Part shown: positions 1 to 6,564 of the stretch, one piece after another
How the letters are laid out: the number at the start of each line of letters is the position of its first letter
Numbering within the stretch: position 1 is the first letter of the stretch
Origin: JACQFK01 sp036383955
GTDB lineage: Bacteria; Planctomycetota; MHYJ01; JACPRB01
Direction of reading: 5' to 3'
Assembly: GCA_036383955.1 (NCBI GenBank)
Contig: DASVNH010000286.1
Location: 1-43,394 of the forward strand
Length of the DNA stretch: 43,394 nt
Position numbers and translations under genes: made by a program
The notes under the pieces: model-generated
Told to the model about the DNA's origin: nothing
The model's input: only the letters and a program-made list of their open reading frames with translations
The model's database searches: none

Positions 1-2
1 AA

Positions 3-362
3 CCGGAACCGAAGCCGGAGCCGAAGCCGGAGCCGAAGCCCGAGCCCCCGGTCGAAACCCCCGCGATGAAGGCGACCAAGCTCATCGCCGAGGCCGACGA
101 GAGCTACAAGGTCGGCGCGGCCCTCTACGTCCAGATCGTGAAGGAGATGAAGACGCCGCCGACGACGAACGACGGCCTCCAGGCTCTCCTCGACAAGAAG
201 GCCTCCGCCCAGGCGGAGCTGACCAAGGCGCGCGAAGCCTACACGGCCGCGCGGGAGCACGCGCGCGACCAGGCCTACGTCGCGGGCAAGCTGACGAACA
301 TCGATTCCGCGATGAGCCGCTTGAAAGTCAAGGAAGACGAGATAAGATCCCTAATGAAGTAA
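3..362 (+). CDS. C-terminal part of a coiled-coil protein with Pro/Glu/Lys linker (5' partial)
   Basis: The reading frame is open from the window edge, so the gene begins upstream. The first in-frame residues form a PEPKPEPK-type linker, followed by about 98 residues that are Ala/Lys/Glu rich and probably helical, with a likely coiled coil over roughly the last 60 (DKKASAQAELTKAREAY and onwards). The Met codon at 66 looks internal, because the linker is in frame with it. There is no membrane segment or cysteine in the visible part. PE/PK linkers of this kind usually separate a membrane anchor or lipoprotein N-terminus from an envelope domain. Three envelope genes follow on the same strand, so an envelope role is a reasonable inference. 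The product is not recognised. Confidence 0.7.
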   Translation, partial: PEPKPEPKPEPKPEPPVETPAMKATKLIAEADESYKVGAALYVQIVKEMKTPPTTNDGLQALLDKKASAQAELTKAREAYTAAREHARDQAYVAGKLTNIDSAMSRLKVKEDEIRSLMK

Positions 363-396
363 GCCCCGCCCCGGCGGCGGGACTCTGGAGAGCAGG

Positions 397-1326
397 ATGA
401 GAGGGGGACGTACCGCGGCCGCGGCGCTCTGCCTCTCCCTCCTCGCCTGCGCGTCCCCGCCCCCCGCGCTCCCTCCCGCCCCGCCCGCTCCGGCCGTCGA
501 AAAAACCGCCCCCAAGCCCGCCCCCGGCGTGCCGCCCGAGTCCCTCTACCGCTTCACCCCGTCGCCCGCCGAGCAGGACTTCACGCCCGGCGGCGGCATC
601 AAGGGCGTGGCCCGGACGTCCGCCGAAGCCCCGAAGCCGGATCCGACGTTCCAGGAGGTCCTGCGGCTCCAGCGGGACGTCGTCGCGCGCCCGTCGGCCG
701 TCGACGACGACCGCCTGCGCCTCGCGCTGCTGCTGGCGTCGGCGGGGGAGCTGGAGGAGGCCGAGAAGGTCGCCGCCGCCATGAAGGGCCCGGGCGGCAA
801 GCTGGGACCGTACCTGGACCTGTTCCTGCGGCGGCAGCTGGGCGACCACCGCGAGGCGGCGAAGGCGCTGGCGCTCCTGAACGAGGAGGAGCGGAAGGCG
901 ACCGGCTTCGTGATCGAGCGGGCCGAGCTCTGCGCGCGCGTGCGGCGCTTCCGCGACTACACGGCGGCGGACAGCGACCGGGTCGCGCCGGGAGGCCTGG
1001 CGCTCCTCTACGTCGAGCCGCGGAACTTCGCGGCGCGCCGGGAAGGCGAGCGGCACGCCCTGCACTTGAAATACGAGTGGAAGCTGTTCGACGACCGCTC
1101 GGTCGAGGTGCCGGTGACCGCCTGGGAGGCGGCGGACGAGGGCCAGAAGGAGGACCGCCTCACGACGCTGGGCCCCATCCGGGAGTTCTACCAGAGCTTC
1201 AAGCTGCCGCTGCCGGCGAACCTCGCGGCCGGGCCGTACCGGATCAAGGTGACCGTGACCGACGCCGTGGCCGGGAAAAGCGACCGCGTCTACGTCCCGA
1301 TCACCGTCGGCACGGTGGAACGCTGA
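397..1326 (+). CDS. lipoprotein with Pro-rich linker, unknown function
   Basis: A 309-residue protein. The N-terminus has a signal sequence ending in LLAC, a good lipobox with Cys at about residue 18, followed by a Pro/Ala-rich linker to about residue 45, so it is probably a lipid-anchored envelope protein. Residues about 85-170 look alpha-helical and TPR-like (LRLALLLASAGELEEAEKV, LGDHREAAKAL). The last 100 residues look like a beta-sandwich (YEWKLFDDRSVEVPV, YRIKVTVTDAVAGKSDRVYVPITV), resembling bacterial Ig-like folds. The GGAGAG sequence about 6 nt before the ATG supports the start. It leads a same-strand run with the next two genes, separated by 7 nt and a 4-nt overlap, so an operon is likely. 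No named family was recognised. Confidence 0.85.
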   Translation: MRGGRTAAAALCLSLLACASPPPALPPAPPAPAVEKTAPKPAPGVPPESLYRFTPSPAEQDFTPGGGIKGVARTSAEAPKPDPTFQEVLRLQRDVVARPSAVDDDRLRLALLLASAGELEEAEKVAAAMKGPGGKLGPYLDLFLRRQLGDHREAAKALALLNEEERKATGFVIERAELCARVRRFRDYTAADSDRVAPGGLALLYVEPRNFAARREGERHALHLKYEWKLFDDRSVEVPVTAWEAADEGQKEDRLTTLGPIREFYQSFKLPLPANLAAGPYRIKVTVTDAVAGKSDRVYVPITVGTVER

Positions 1327-1333
1327 GCGCGCC

Positions 1334-1684
1334 ATGGCGAAGGCCTGCGCGAACCACCCCGAGCGCCCGGGGACGGCGGAATGCCGCCAGTGCCGCAAGC
1401 CGGTCTGCGCCGCGTGCGTCGTGGTGACCGCCCAGGGCAGCTGGTGCTCGGCGGAGTGCGGGGTCGTCCACCGCGCGCTCCAGACGAAGCCGAAGGAAGA
1501 CCCGCTGATGCGCCGCGCCGGCTGGGCGGGCAAGCTCATCGCGATCTTTTCGCTGCTGCTCCTCGTCCTGCTCGGCGTGCACGCGGCGGCCGCGCGCGGC
1601 GTGAAGCCGGCGAAGGCGATCGACATCCTGGGCCAGCTCTTCGAAGGACTGGACATGCTCAAGAAGAAGGGAACTCCACGATGA
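1334..1684 (+). CDS. zinc-finger (B-box-like) single-pass membrane protein
   Basis: A 116-residue protein. Residues about 5-45 carry a Cys/His cluster (CANHPERPGTAECRQC, CAAC, CSAEC) that fits a B-box-like or treble-clef zinc-binding module; such modules occur in many small planctomycete membrane proteins. One hydrophobic segment follows (about residues 66-86, KLIAIFSLLLLVLLGVHAAA), then a short basic tail. The N-terminal finger would be cytoplasmic and the tail periplasmic if the basic residues before the helix set the topology. The start lacks a clear Shine-Dalgarno sequence and may depend on coupling to the gene 7 nt upstream. Its stop overlaps the next start (ATGA). The role is unknown. 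Confidence 0.8.
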   Translation: MAKACANHPERPGTAECRQCRKPVCAACVVVTAQGSWCSAECGVVHRALQTKPKEDPLMRRAGWAGKLIAIFSLLLLVLLGVHAAAARGVKPAKAIDILGQLFEGLDMLKKKGTPR

Positions 1685-2439
1685 GACGGACGGCGTGGGC
1701 CGCGGCGCTCCTTCTCGCGGCGAGCTGCGAGCCGGCCCGCGGGGTGCGCAACGAGTCGCTCCTCGCGACGGCCGACGACTTCTTCCTGCGCGAGCGCTAC
1801 GCCGAGGCGGCCGGCCACTACGAGGCGTTCCTCTCGGAGAACTCCGACACCCCGCGCCGCGCCGAGCTCCTGACGCGCGTGGGAAAGTGCCATCTCGGCG
1901 CGGGCGCCGTCGACCGCGCCGTCGCCTCGCTCGACCGCGCCCTCGCGGCGCAGCCCCCCGCCGTCGTCAAGGTCGACGCCACCTTCCGCCTGGGAGTCGC
2001 GCGGCGGATGCTCGGCGACGTCCCCAAAGCTCTTGAGGCGTTCCGCGCGACGGCCGCCGCGCCGATCGGGGACCGCGACGGCGCGGGCATCACCTCCGAC
2101 GAGCTGGCCTACGAGACCGCGCAGGCGCAGTTCCGCGCGGGGGACTGGAACGCCGGACAGGCGGAGCTCGCCAAGGTCGGCGCGAGCGGCCCCTTCGGCG
2201 CGAAGGCGCGGGCCCGGCTCGGCTTGAAGGGCTTCATCGTGCAGATCGGGGCGTTCGCCGATGAAGGCCAGGCCCGCTCGGCCGCCGCGAAGGTCGCCGA
2301 GGCCTCGGTCCGCCTCGCTCCCGGCAGCCCTCCCCTCCACGTCGTCAGCGTCGGTCCCTACGCGCGCTACGAGAACGCCCTGGCCGAGGCCGAGCGCCTC
2401 AAGGCGTCGGGGTTTCGGGACGCGTTCGTCCTCCCCTGA
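1681..2439 (+). CDS. TPR-SPOR domain lipoprotein (putative peptidoglycan-binding)
   Basis: A 252-residue protein. The signal peptide ends in LLLAASC, a plausible lipobox with Cys at about residue 16. Residues about 25-170 form TPR-like helical pairs (FFLRERYAEAAGHYEAFL, CHLGAGAVDRAVASLDRAL, GVARRMLGDVPKALEAFRA). The last 75 residues match a SPOR domain (FIVQIGAFADEGQARSAAAK ... LHVVSVGPYARYENALAEAERL). SPOR domains bind denuded septal peptidoglycan, so a cell-envelope or division role is likely by family knowledge. The ATG at 1681 is chosen because it overlaps the previous stop as ATGA and starts the signal peptide; the frame is open 100 codons further upstream, but that part is the shadow of the zinc-finger gene. 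Confidence 0.88.
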   Translation: MRRTAWAAALLLAASCEPARGVRNESLLATADDFFLRERYAEAAGHYEAFLSENSDTPRRAELLTRVGKCHLGAGAVDRAVASLDRALAAQPPAVVKVDATFRLGVARRMLGDVPKALEAFRATAAAPIGDRDGAGITSDELAYETAQAQFRAGDWNAGQAELAKVGASGPFGAKARARLGLKGFIVQIGAFADEGQARSAAAKVAEASVRLAPGSPPLHVVSVGPYARYENALAEAERLKASGFRDAFVLP

Positions 2440-2442
2440 CGA

Positions 2443-2580
2443 GGACCAGGAACAGGACCAGGACCAGGGGGAATCCCGTTCGAGTCCCAGGGTCAATGAG
2501 GGGGGCCGCCCTTCCGTCGATCCCCCGGGGAAGCCGCGCGGGTCGCCCGTCCCTGGTCCGGGTCCTGGTCCCTGTTCCTC
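2443..2580. repeat. inverted repeat with hexamer-repeat arms (GGACCA / TGGTCC)
   Basis: The left arm (2443-2472) is five tandem hexamers close to GGACCA. The right arm (2554-2580) carries the complementary units TGGTCC, GGGTCC, TGGTCC and TGTTCC. About 80 bases of GC-rich loop lie between. It fills the gap between the convergent TPR-SPOR and sulfatase genes; the right arm runs into the sulfatase stop codon. There is no T-run, so it is not an evident intrinsic terminator. A second element of the same design, with a different hexamer, lies at 12929-13065. Confidence 0.7.
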
Positions 2581-3859
2581 AACGGGGCATGGCGGCGTGG
2601 AGCGACGAGCGCCAGGCGGCGAGCTTCTCGCGCAAGGCCTTCGCCCGCTCGGGCTGCGCGGCCGCGAGATTCTTCGACTCGCCGAGGTCGTCCTTCAGGT
2701 TGTAGAGCTCGAGGCGGCCGTCCTCGAAGTACTCGAGGAGCTTCCAGTCGCCCGCGCGGATCGCCCCGACGGGCGTCGTGCGCCAGCGGCCCGCCGCCCC
2801 CTCCAGGTAGCCGGGCAGGTGCCAGTAAAGCGCGTCCCGCTCCGGCGCGGCCGCCGGGTCCCGCAGCAGCTTCGCCAGGCTCACGCCGTCGAGCGGCTGC
2901 GCGGGCGCCTTCGCCCCGGCCAGCTCCAGCAGCGTGGGGTACAGGTCCACGTGCGCGGCGGGGAAGGAGGACGTCGAGCCCTCCGGGATCGTCCCCGGCC
3001 AGGACGCCAGGAACGGCGCGCGGATCCCGCCCTCGTAGAGCTGGCCCTTGCCGCCGCGCAGCGGGGCGTTGTCGGTGACGTTCTTCGCCGCGTCCCCGTA
3101 GCCGCCGACGCCGCCGTTGTCGCTCGAGAAGATCAGCAGCGTCTTCTTCGAAAGGCCCAGGGCGTCGAGCGTCGCGACCACCCGCCCCACGCTCTCGTCC
3201 ACGCTCGCGATCATGGCGGCGTAGACCGAGCCTTTGAAGCGCTCCACCAGCTCCTTCTTCGCCTGCTGCGGCGAATGCACGCCGAAGTGCGGCAGGTAGA
3301 GGAAGAAGGGCTGGTCCTTGCTCTTCGTGATGAACTCGACGGCCCGGTCCGTGAGCCAGTCGGCGAGGTAGACGTCCTTCGCGACGTCCGTCTTCGGCTG
3401 GGTGACGAAGTCGAAGTGCTTGCCCATGGTGGTGATCGCCTCGTCGAAGCCCCGACGTCCCGGGTGCCACTCGCCGGTCTGGCCGAGGTGCCACTTGCCG
3501 AACATCGCGGTCGCGTAGCCCGCCGATTTCAGCGCCTGGGCGATCGTCGTCCGGTCGAGGGGGAGCTTCGTCTCGTTCTCCGGGGGCGTCAGCTTGCGGT
3601 CCTCGGCGCGGCCGCGCGCCAGCGTGTCGACCGTGTAGATGCCGGTGCGCGGCGGATACTGTCCAGACATGAGGCAGGCGCGGGTCGGCGCGCAGTTCTG
3701 GCAGGTCCCCCAGCTCGTCAGGCGCAGGCCTTTCAGGCGGCTGAGGTTCGGCGCCACCTCGGGCGTCAGGTCGCTCCAGCCCAGGTCGTCGGCCAGGATG
3801 AAGACGATGTTGGGCTTGTCCGCGGCCTGGACCAGGGCCGCCAGCAGGAGAGCAATCAT
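2579..3859 (-). CDS. exported type I sulfatase (formylglycine-dependent)
   Basis: A 426-residue arylsulfatase-family enzyme that hydrolyses sulfate esters, probably on sulfated polysaccharides. A short signal peptide (MIALLLAALVQAA) precedes KPNIVFILADDLGW, whose D24 and D25 are expected metal ligands. The sulfatase signature is CAPTR (C56-x-P-x-R60) in CAPTRACLMSGQYP, where the Cys is converted to formylglycine by a maturase. KWHLG and SSDNGG are further family motifs. The length is slightly short for the family (often 450-550). There is no clear Shine-Dalgarno before the ATG. It is divergent from the HTH-tatA-tatC genes and convergent with the TPR-SPOR gene. The substrate cannot be read from the sequence. 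Confidence 0.95.
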   Translation of the reverse strand: MIALLLAALVQAADKPNIVFILADDLGWSDLTPEVAPNLSRLKGLRLTSWGTCQNCAPTRACLMSGQYPPRTGIYTVDTLARGRAEDRKLTPPENETKLPLDRTTIAQALKSAGYATAMFGKWHLGQTGEWHPGRRGFDEAITTMGKHFDFVTQPKTDVAKDVYLADWLTDRAVEFITKSKDQPFFLYLPHFGVHSPQQAKKELVERFKGSVYAAMIASVDESVGRVVATLDALGLSKKTLLIFSSDNGGVGGYGDAAKNVTDNAPLRGGKGQLYEGGIRAPFLASWPGTIPEGSTSSFPAAHVDLYPTLLELAGAKAPAQPLDGVSLAKLLRDPAAAPERDALYWHLPGYLEGAAGRWRTTPVGAIRAGDWKLLEYFEDGRLELYNLKDDLGESKNLAAAQPERAKALREKLAAWRSSLHAAMPR

Positions 3860-3916
3860 ACCGATTCAACCCGAATTGATGAAAAAAGGAGCGGTCGAGA
3901 CGTGCGTAATAGGTAG

Positions 3917-4639
3917 ATGGTGAAGGATTGGATCCGGGAGTGGCTGGAGATGCTCGACGTCCGCCACCCGGGCTGGGCGGCGGGCTACGACCGGGAGGCC
4001 TTCGAGCTGGCGGCGGAGGACGTCTTCACCACGGCCCCGCCCGCCCTGAACGAGGAGGCCCTCGAGGCGCTGGGCGGCTTCCTCGAGGCGGAGGACGCCG
4101 ACCTCGACCTGGGCGCGGACTGGCGCCGGCGCATGATCGAGTTCGAGTACATCTTCCGGGCCTCGCACGGCTCCAGCCGCGCGGACGCCTCGCTGCGGGT
4201 CACGCGCGCCGAGACCCTGCGGCGCCTCGTCGAGGCGGCCCGGGATCCCGCGGCGCGGCGCCTGGAAGGCATCGCGCGCGCCTTCGACGCGCGCGAGAAG
4301 CGGCGACGGATGTCGAGGCTCCCCGACGGCCTGGGCGACGCGCGGGAGCCGCGGCCGGAGTGGGCGGCGCAGGCGCGGGAGGCGGCGTGGAGGACGTCGC
4401 TCCGCGCGGCGCGGGACCTCTCGCCGGCGGCCTTGGGGGCGCTGCGGACGTTCCTCGGGGACGCGGAGGGGCGGCCGGCGTCGGAGGTCGCGCGCGAGGC
4501 GGGGATTTCGCCGGCGACGATGTCGCGGGCGTTGCGGCGGGTGGCGGAGCTCGCGATGGAGGAGCTGGAGGACTGTCCGGACGCCGCGCTGCGGCCGTTT
4601 CTGGCGTCGCTGATGGAGTTTCTCGGAGGTCCGGCATGA
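3917..4639 (+). CDS. helix-turn-helix protein coupled to tatA, unknown function
   Basis: A 240-residue, highly charged, probably all-helical cytoplasmic protein. Residues about 185-225 (GRPASEVAREAGISPATMSRALRRVAELAMEEL) read as a helix-turn-helix of the sigma-region-4/LuxR type; the N-terminal 170 residues are Glu/Arg/Ala rich and unrecognised. Its stop (TGA 4637-4639) overlaps the tatA start at 4636, so the two are translationally coupled. It may be a small transcription regulator or a degenerate sigma-like factor. Third-base choice shifts from C in the first half to G in the second half. The start rests on the ATG at 3917; AGG lies only 3 nt upstream, too close for a normal ribosome site, so the true start could be a few codons downstream. 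Confidence 0.75.
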   Translation: MVKDWIREWLEMLDVRHPGWAAGYDREAFELAAEDVFTTAPPALNEEALEALGGFLEAEDADLDLGADWRRRMIEFEYIFRASHGSSRADASLRVTRAETLRRLVEAARDPAARRLEGIARAFDAREKRRRMSRLPDGLGDAREPRPEWAAQAREAAWRTSLRAARDLSPAALGALRTFLGDAEGRPASEVAREAGISPATMSRALRRVAELAMEELEDCPDAALRPFLASLMEFLGGPA

Positions 4640-4791
4640 TGGGTCTGAGTCCGGGCGAGATGATCATGATTCTCGCCGTCATCCTTCTGCTCTTCGGAGC
4701 GAACAAGATCCCGCAGCTCATGCGCGGGCTGGGCAGCGGCATCACCGAGTTCAAGAAGGGCATCGCGGAAGGCTCGAAGACGCCGGAATGA
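4636..4791 (+). CDS. tatA: twin-arginine translocase subunit TatA/E
   Basis: A 51-residue subunit of the Tat pore, which exports folded proteins. It has the standard design: a short N-terminus (MMGLSPGEM), one transmembrane helix (IMILAVILLLF), the FG hinge (LFGANKIP) and an amphipathic helix (QLMRGLGSGITEFKKGI). The charged C-terminal tail usual in TatA is almost absent; many homologues are 60-90 residues. GGAGG at 4625-4629 sits 6 nt before the ATG at 4636; the second ATG (4639) would also work. It overlaps the upstream HTH gene and, through ATGA, tatC. No tatB is visible, so TatA may serve both roles, as in minimal TatAC systems. Confidence 0.93.
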   Translation: MMGLSPGEMIMILAVILLLFGANKIPQLMRGLGSGITEFKKGIAEGSKTPE

Positions 4792-5573
4792 GCCGGAGCG
4801 AGGAGCTGCCCCGGATGTCGTTCGGGGCGCACCTCGAAGAGCTGCGGCGGCGGCTGTTCCGTTCCATTCTCGCGCTCCTCGTGACGACTTCCGCCGCTTT
4901 CGTCTTTCACAAGGAGCTGTTCTCGGTCGCGACGATCCCGCACTACCGGGCCCACGCGCTGTTCGATCCGCCGCCCGCGGACTGGACCTTTTTCACGGGC
5001 AGCTATACGGGTCCGGTGGGATCGCTGGTGAAGCTCTCGCTGCTGGCGGGCCTCTTTCTGGCCTCTCCGGTCATCGGCTGGCAAGTCTGGCGCTTCGTGG
5101 GGGCGGGGCTCTACGCGCGGGAACGGCGCTGGGCGCTGACGTTCGGCGTCTGCTCGTTCCTGCTCTTCCTGCTGGGCTGCGTCGCGGGCTTCTGCTTGCT
5201 GATTCCGTACTCGCTCTACGGGCTCGCGTCCATGCTGCCCCTCAAGGACGTGAAGATGGCCTTCGACGTCGCCGCTTACATCGACCTCGTGATGACGCTG
5301 ACGGTGGCGCTGGGCGGGGTGTTCCAGCTGCCGCTGGTCATGGCGTTCCTGACGCGGATCGGGCTGGTGGAGCCGCGGGCGTGGGGGCGCTGGCGGAAGC
5401 ACGGGATCGTGGCGAACGTCGTGCTCGCGGCGGTGCTCGCGCCGGGCGATCCGCTGAGCCTGGCGGCGTTCGCGGCACCGTTGCTGCTGCTCTACGAGAT
5501 CGGGGCGCTGACCGCCCGCCTTTGCGCGCCGCCGTCACTTCCGCCTCCCGCCCCGGATCTTCTGGTTGTCTGA
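4788..5573 (+). CDS. tatC: twin-arginine translocase subunit TatC
   Basis: A 261-residue polytopic membrane protein and the receptor for twin-arginine signal peptides. The conserved N-terminal cytoplasmic motif is present (MSFGAHLEELRRRLFRS), with the signature after helix 2, ASPVIGWQVWRFVGAGLYARERR; its Glu-Arg pair is the classic TatC motif. Six hydrophobic segments can be seen. It overlaps tatA by ATGA, and the length is normal (about 240-260). The second half strongly prefers G-ending codons. The nearby exported proteins, including heme and copper enzymes further along, are plausible Tat clients, but twin-arginine motifs were not clear in them. Confidence 0.95.
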   Translation: MSRSEELPRMSFGAHLEELRRRLFRSILALLVTTSAAFVFHKELFSVATIPHYRAHALFDPPPADWTFFTGSYTGPVGSLVKLSLLAGLFLASPVIGWQVWRFVGAGLYARERRWALTFGVCSFLLFLLGCVAGFCLLIPYSLYGLASMLPLKDVKMAFDVAAYIDLVMTLTVALGGVFQLPLVMAFLTRIGLVEPRAWGRWRKHGIVANVVLAAVLAPGDPLSLAAFAAPLLLLYEIGALTARLCAPPSLPPPAPDLLVV

Positions 5574-5575
5574 CC

Positions 5576-6130
5576 ATGGAGATGGAGCGGCGCGTGTCGG
5601 GCGGGACGACGCGCCAGAAGGTCTTCGACGGCGTCGCCGGGATCGCGCTTCCGCTCCTCTGCCTGCTCGCGGATCCGGGGGTCTTCGCGGGTTGGCCGTA
5701 CCGCCCGGTGGTCTACAGCTTCATCGGGACCGAGATCGCCGTGCTGGCGGCCTGGCTGGCCCTGCAGAAGAGGCTGCGGGGCAGCGCGCTCTTCTTCGCC
5801 GGCCCGCTCGTGGCGGGCGGCGGCTTCGCCTTCGTCCTCGGCGTGGCCCTGCTGCCGGTCAGCGTCTTCGGCCTGCTGGTCCTGGTGGGCGTCCTCGGCT
5901 TCACCCCCTTCTTCACGGCCTTCGCGTTCGCGCGGAGCGGGCTGCGCGCGTTCCGGCGCGGGCGGGCCGGCCGCGGCCCGGGGGCCGTCGCGGCCATCAC
6001 GCTCGCGGGCGTCCTCTTCGCTCTCGCGCCGTCGGTCGCCGTGCTCTACGCCGCCCTCGGCGGCACCTTCGGCGGCATGGCGGAAAGCGCCGGCGAATGG
6101 GCGTCGCCGGGCTTCCTCATCCCCCCCTAG
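5576..6130 (+). CDS. multi-pass membrane protein, unknown function
   Basis: A 184-residue protein with about five hydrophobic segments (IALPLLCLLADPGVFAGW, VYSFIGTEIAVLAAWLAL, ALFFAGPLVAGGGFAFVLGV, LLPVSVFGLLVLVGVLGFTPFF, AAITLAGVLFALAPSVAVLYAAL). The ATG at 5576 is 2 nt after the tatC stop, which suggests co-transcription with tat genes. A basic stretch near residue 135 (FRRGRAGRGP) marks a probable cytoplasmic loop. Its TAG stop overlaps the stop of the convergent gene within CTAG. No family was recognised and there are no catalytic motifs. Confidence 0.75.
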   Translation: MEMERRVSGGTTRQKVFDGVAGIALPLLCLLADPGVFAGWPYRPVVYSFIGTEIAVLAAWLALQKRLRGSALFFAGPLVAGGGFAFVLGVALLPVSVFGLLVLVGVLGFTPFFTAFAFARSGLRAFRRGRAGRGPGAVAAITLAGVLFALAPSVAVLYAALGGTFGGMAESAGEWASPGFLIPP

Positions 6131-6426
6131 CTGAAGTCCGGAAGCTTGCCGGGAGGATGTCCGGGCTCCCGGACGTACGGGTCGGGGGCGAGGAGCGCTC
6201 CGGCCATCGCCCCGGCGCCCGCGAGGACCGCCAGGAGGCTCTGCGGCAGGACGAGGAGAAGCACGGTCCAGTTGCCGGCGCTCCAGGCGCTCCACAGCAT
6301 CGCGGCCAGCATGCCGACGCCGTAGGTCAGCGCGCCGGCGAGGGCGAGGCCGCGGATTCCGCCGGGGCGGGGCGCGACGGCCGGGGCGGCTTCGAGCTTC
6401 CGTTCCAGGGTGGCCAGGTGGCTCAT
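6127..6426 (-). CDS. small two-helix membrane protein, unknown function
   Basis: A 99-residue protein starting MSHLATLERKLEAAP with two predicted membrane helices (LALAGALTYGVGMLAAMLW and WTVLLLVLPQSLLAVLAGAGAMAGALL) and a Pro-rich tail. GGGAGAG sits 5 nt before the ATG and is a strong ribosome site; upstream on the transcript, CTCTCCC can pair with it (see 6431-6458). It faces the 5576-6130 membrane gene tail to tail. The function is not recognisable. Confidence 0.75.
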   Translation of the reverse strand: MSHLATLERKLEAAPAVAPRPGGIRGLALAGALTYGVGMLAAMLWSAWSAGNWTVLLLVLPQSLLAVLAGAGAMAGALLAPDPYVREPGHPPGKLPDFS

Positions 6427-6430
6427 GGTT

Positions 6431-6458
6431 CTCTCCCAAACAGGTCCCTTCGGGAGAG
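6431..6458 (-). promoter_or_regulatory. possible Shine-Dalgarno-sequestering hairpin
   Basis: On the minus strand, CTCTCCC (6458-6452) is complementary to GGGAGAG (6437-6431), which is the ribosome site of the 6127-6426 gene. The loop is 14 nt. If it folds, it would hide the ribosome site; thermal or ligand control is conceivable but unproven. Confidence 0.4.
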
Positions 6459-6548
6459 CAAGCCGCGTGCCGCGCGTCTTCGTGGGACGTCGACCCCCGC
6501 CGGCGCGGAATACTCCGGGACGTGATGGCAAAATGACCGCGTCCTCCA

Positions 6549-6554
6549 TACAAT
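6549..6554 (+). promoter_or_regulatory. candidate -10 box of mutS (TACAAT)
   Basis: TACAAT ends 10 nt before the mutS ATG. A weak -35 candidate, TGGCAA at 6526-6531, lies 17 nt upstream. No Shine-Dalgarno lies between the box and the ATG, so the transcript may be leaderless or almost so. Confidence 0.4.
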
Positions 6555-6564
6555 CCACGGCGCG

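Noticed and set aside
2478..2487. GTTCGAGTCC resembling a tRNA T-loop
   Set aside because: The flanking bases do not form the T-stem, and no acceptor or anticodon stem fits; the bases lie in the loop of an inverted repeat.
3876..3912. Promoter TTGATG ... TAATAG before the HTH gene
   Set aside because: The spacing is 25 nt, too long for a sigma-70 promoter.
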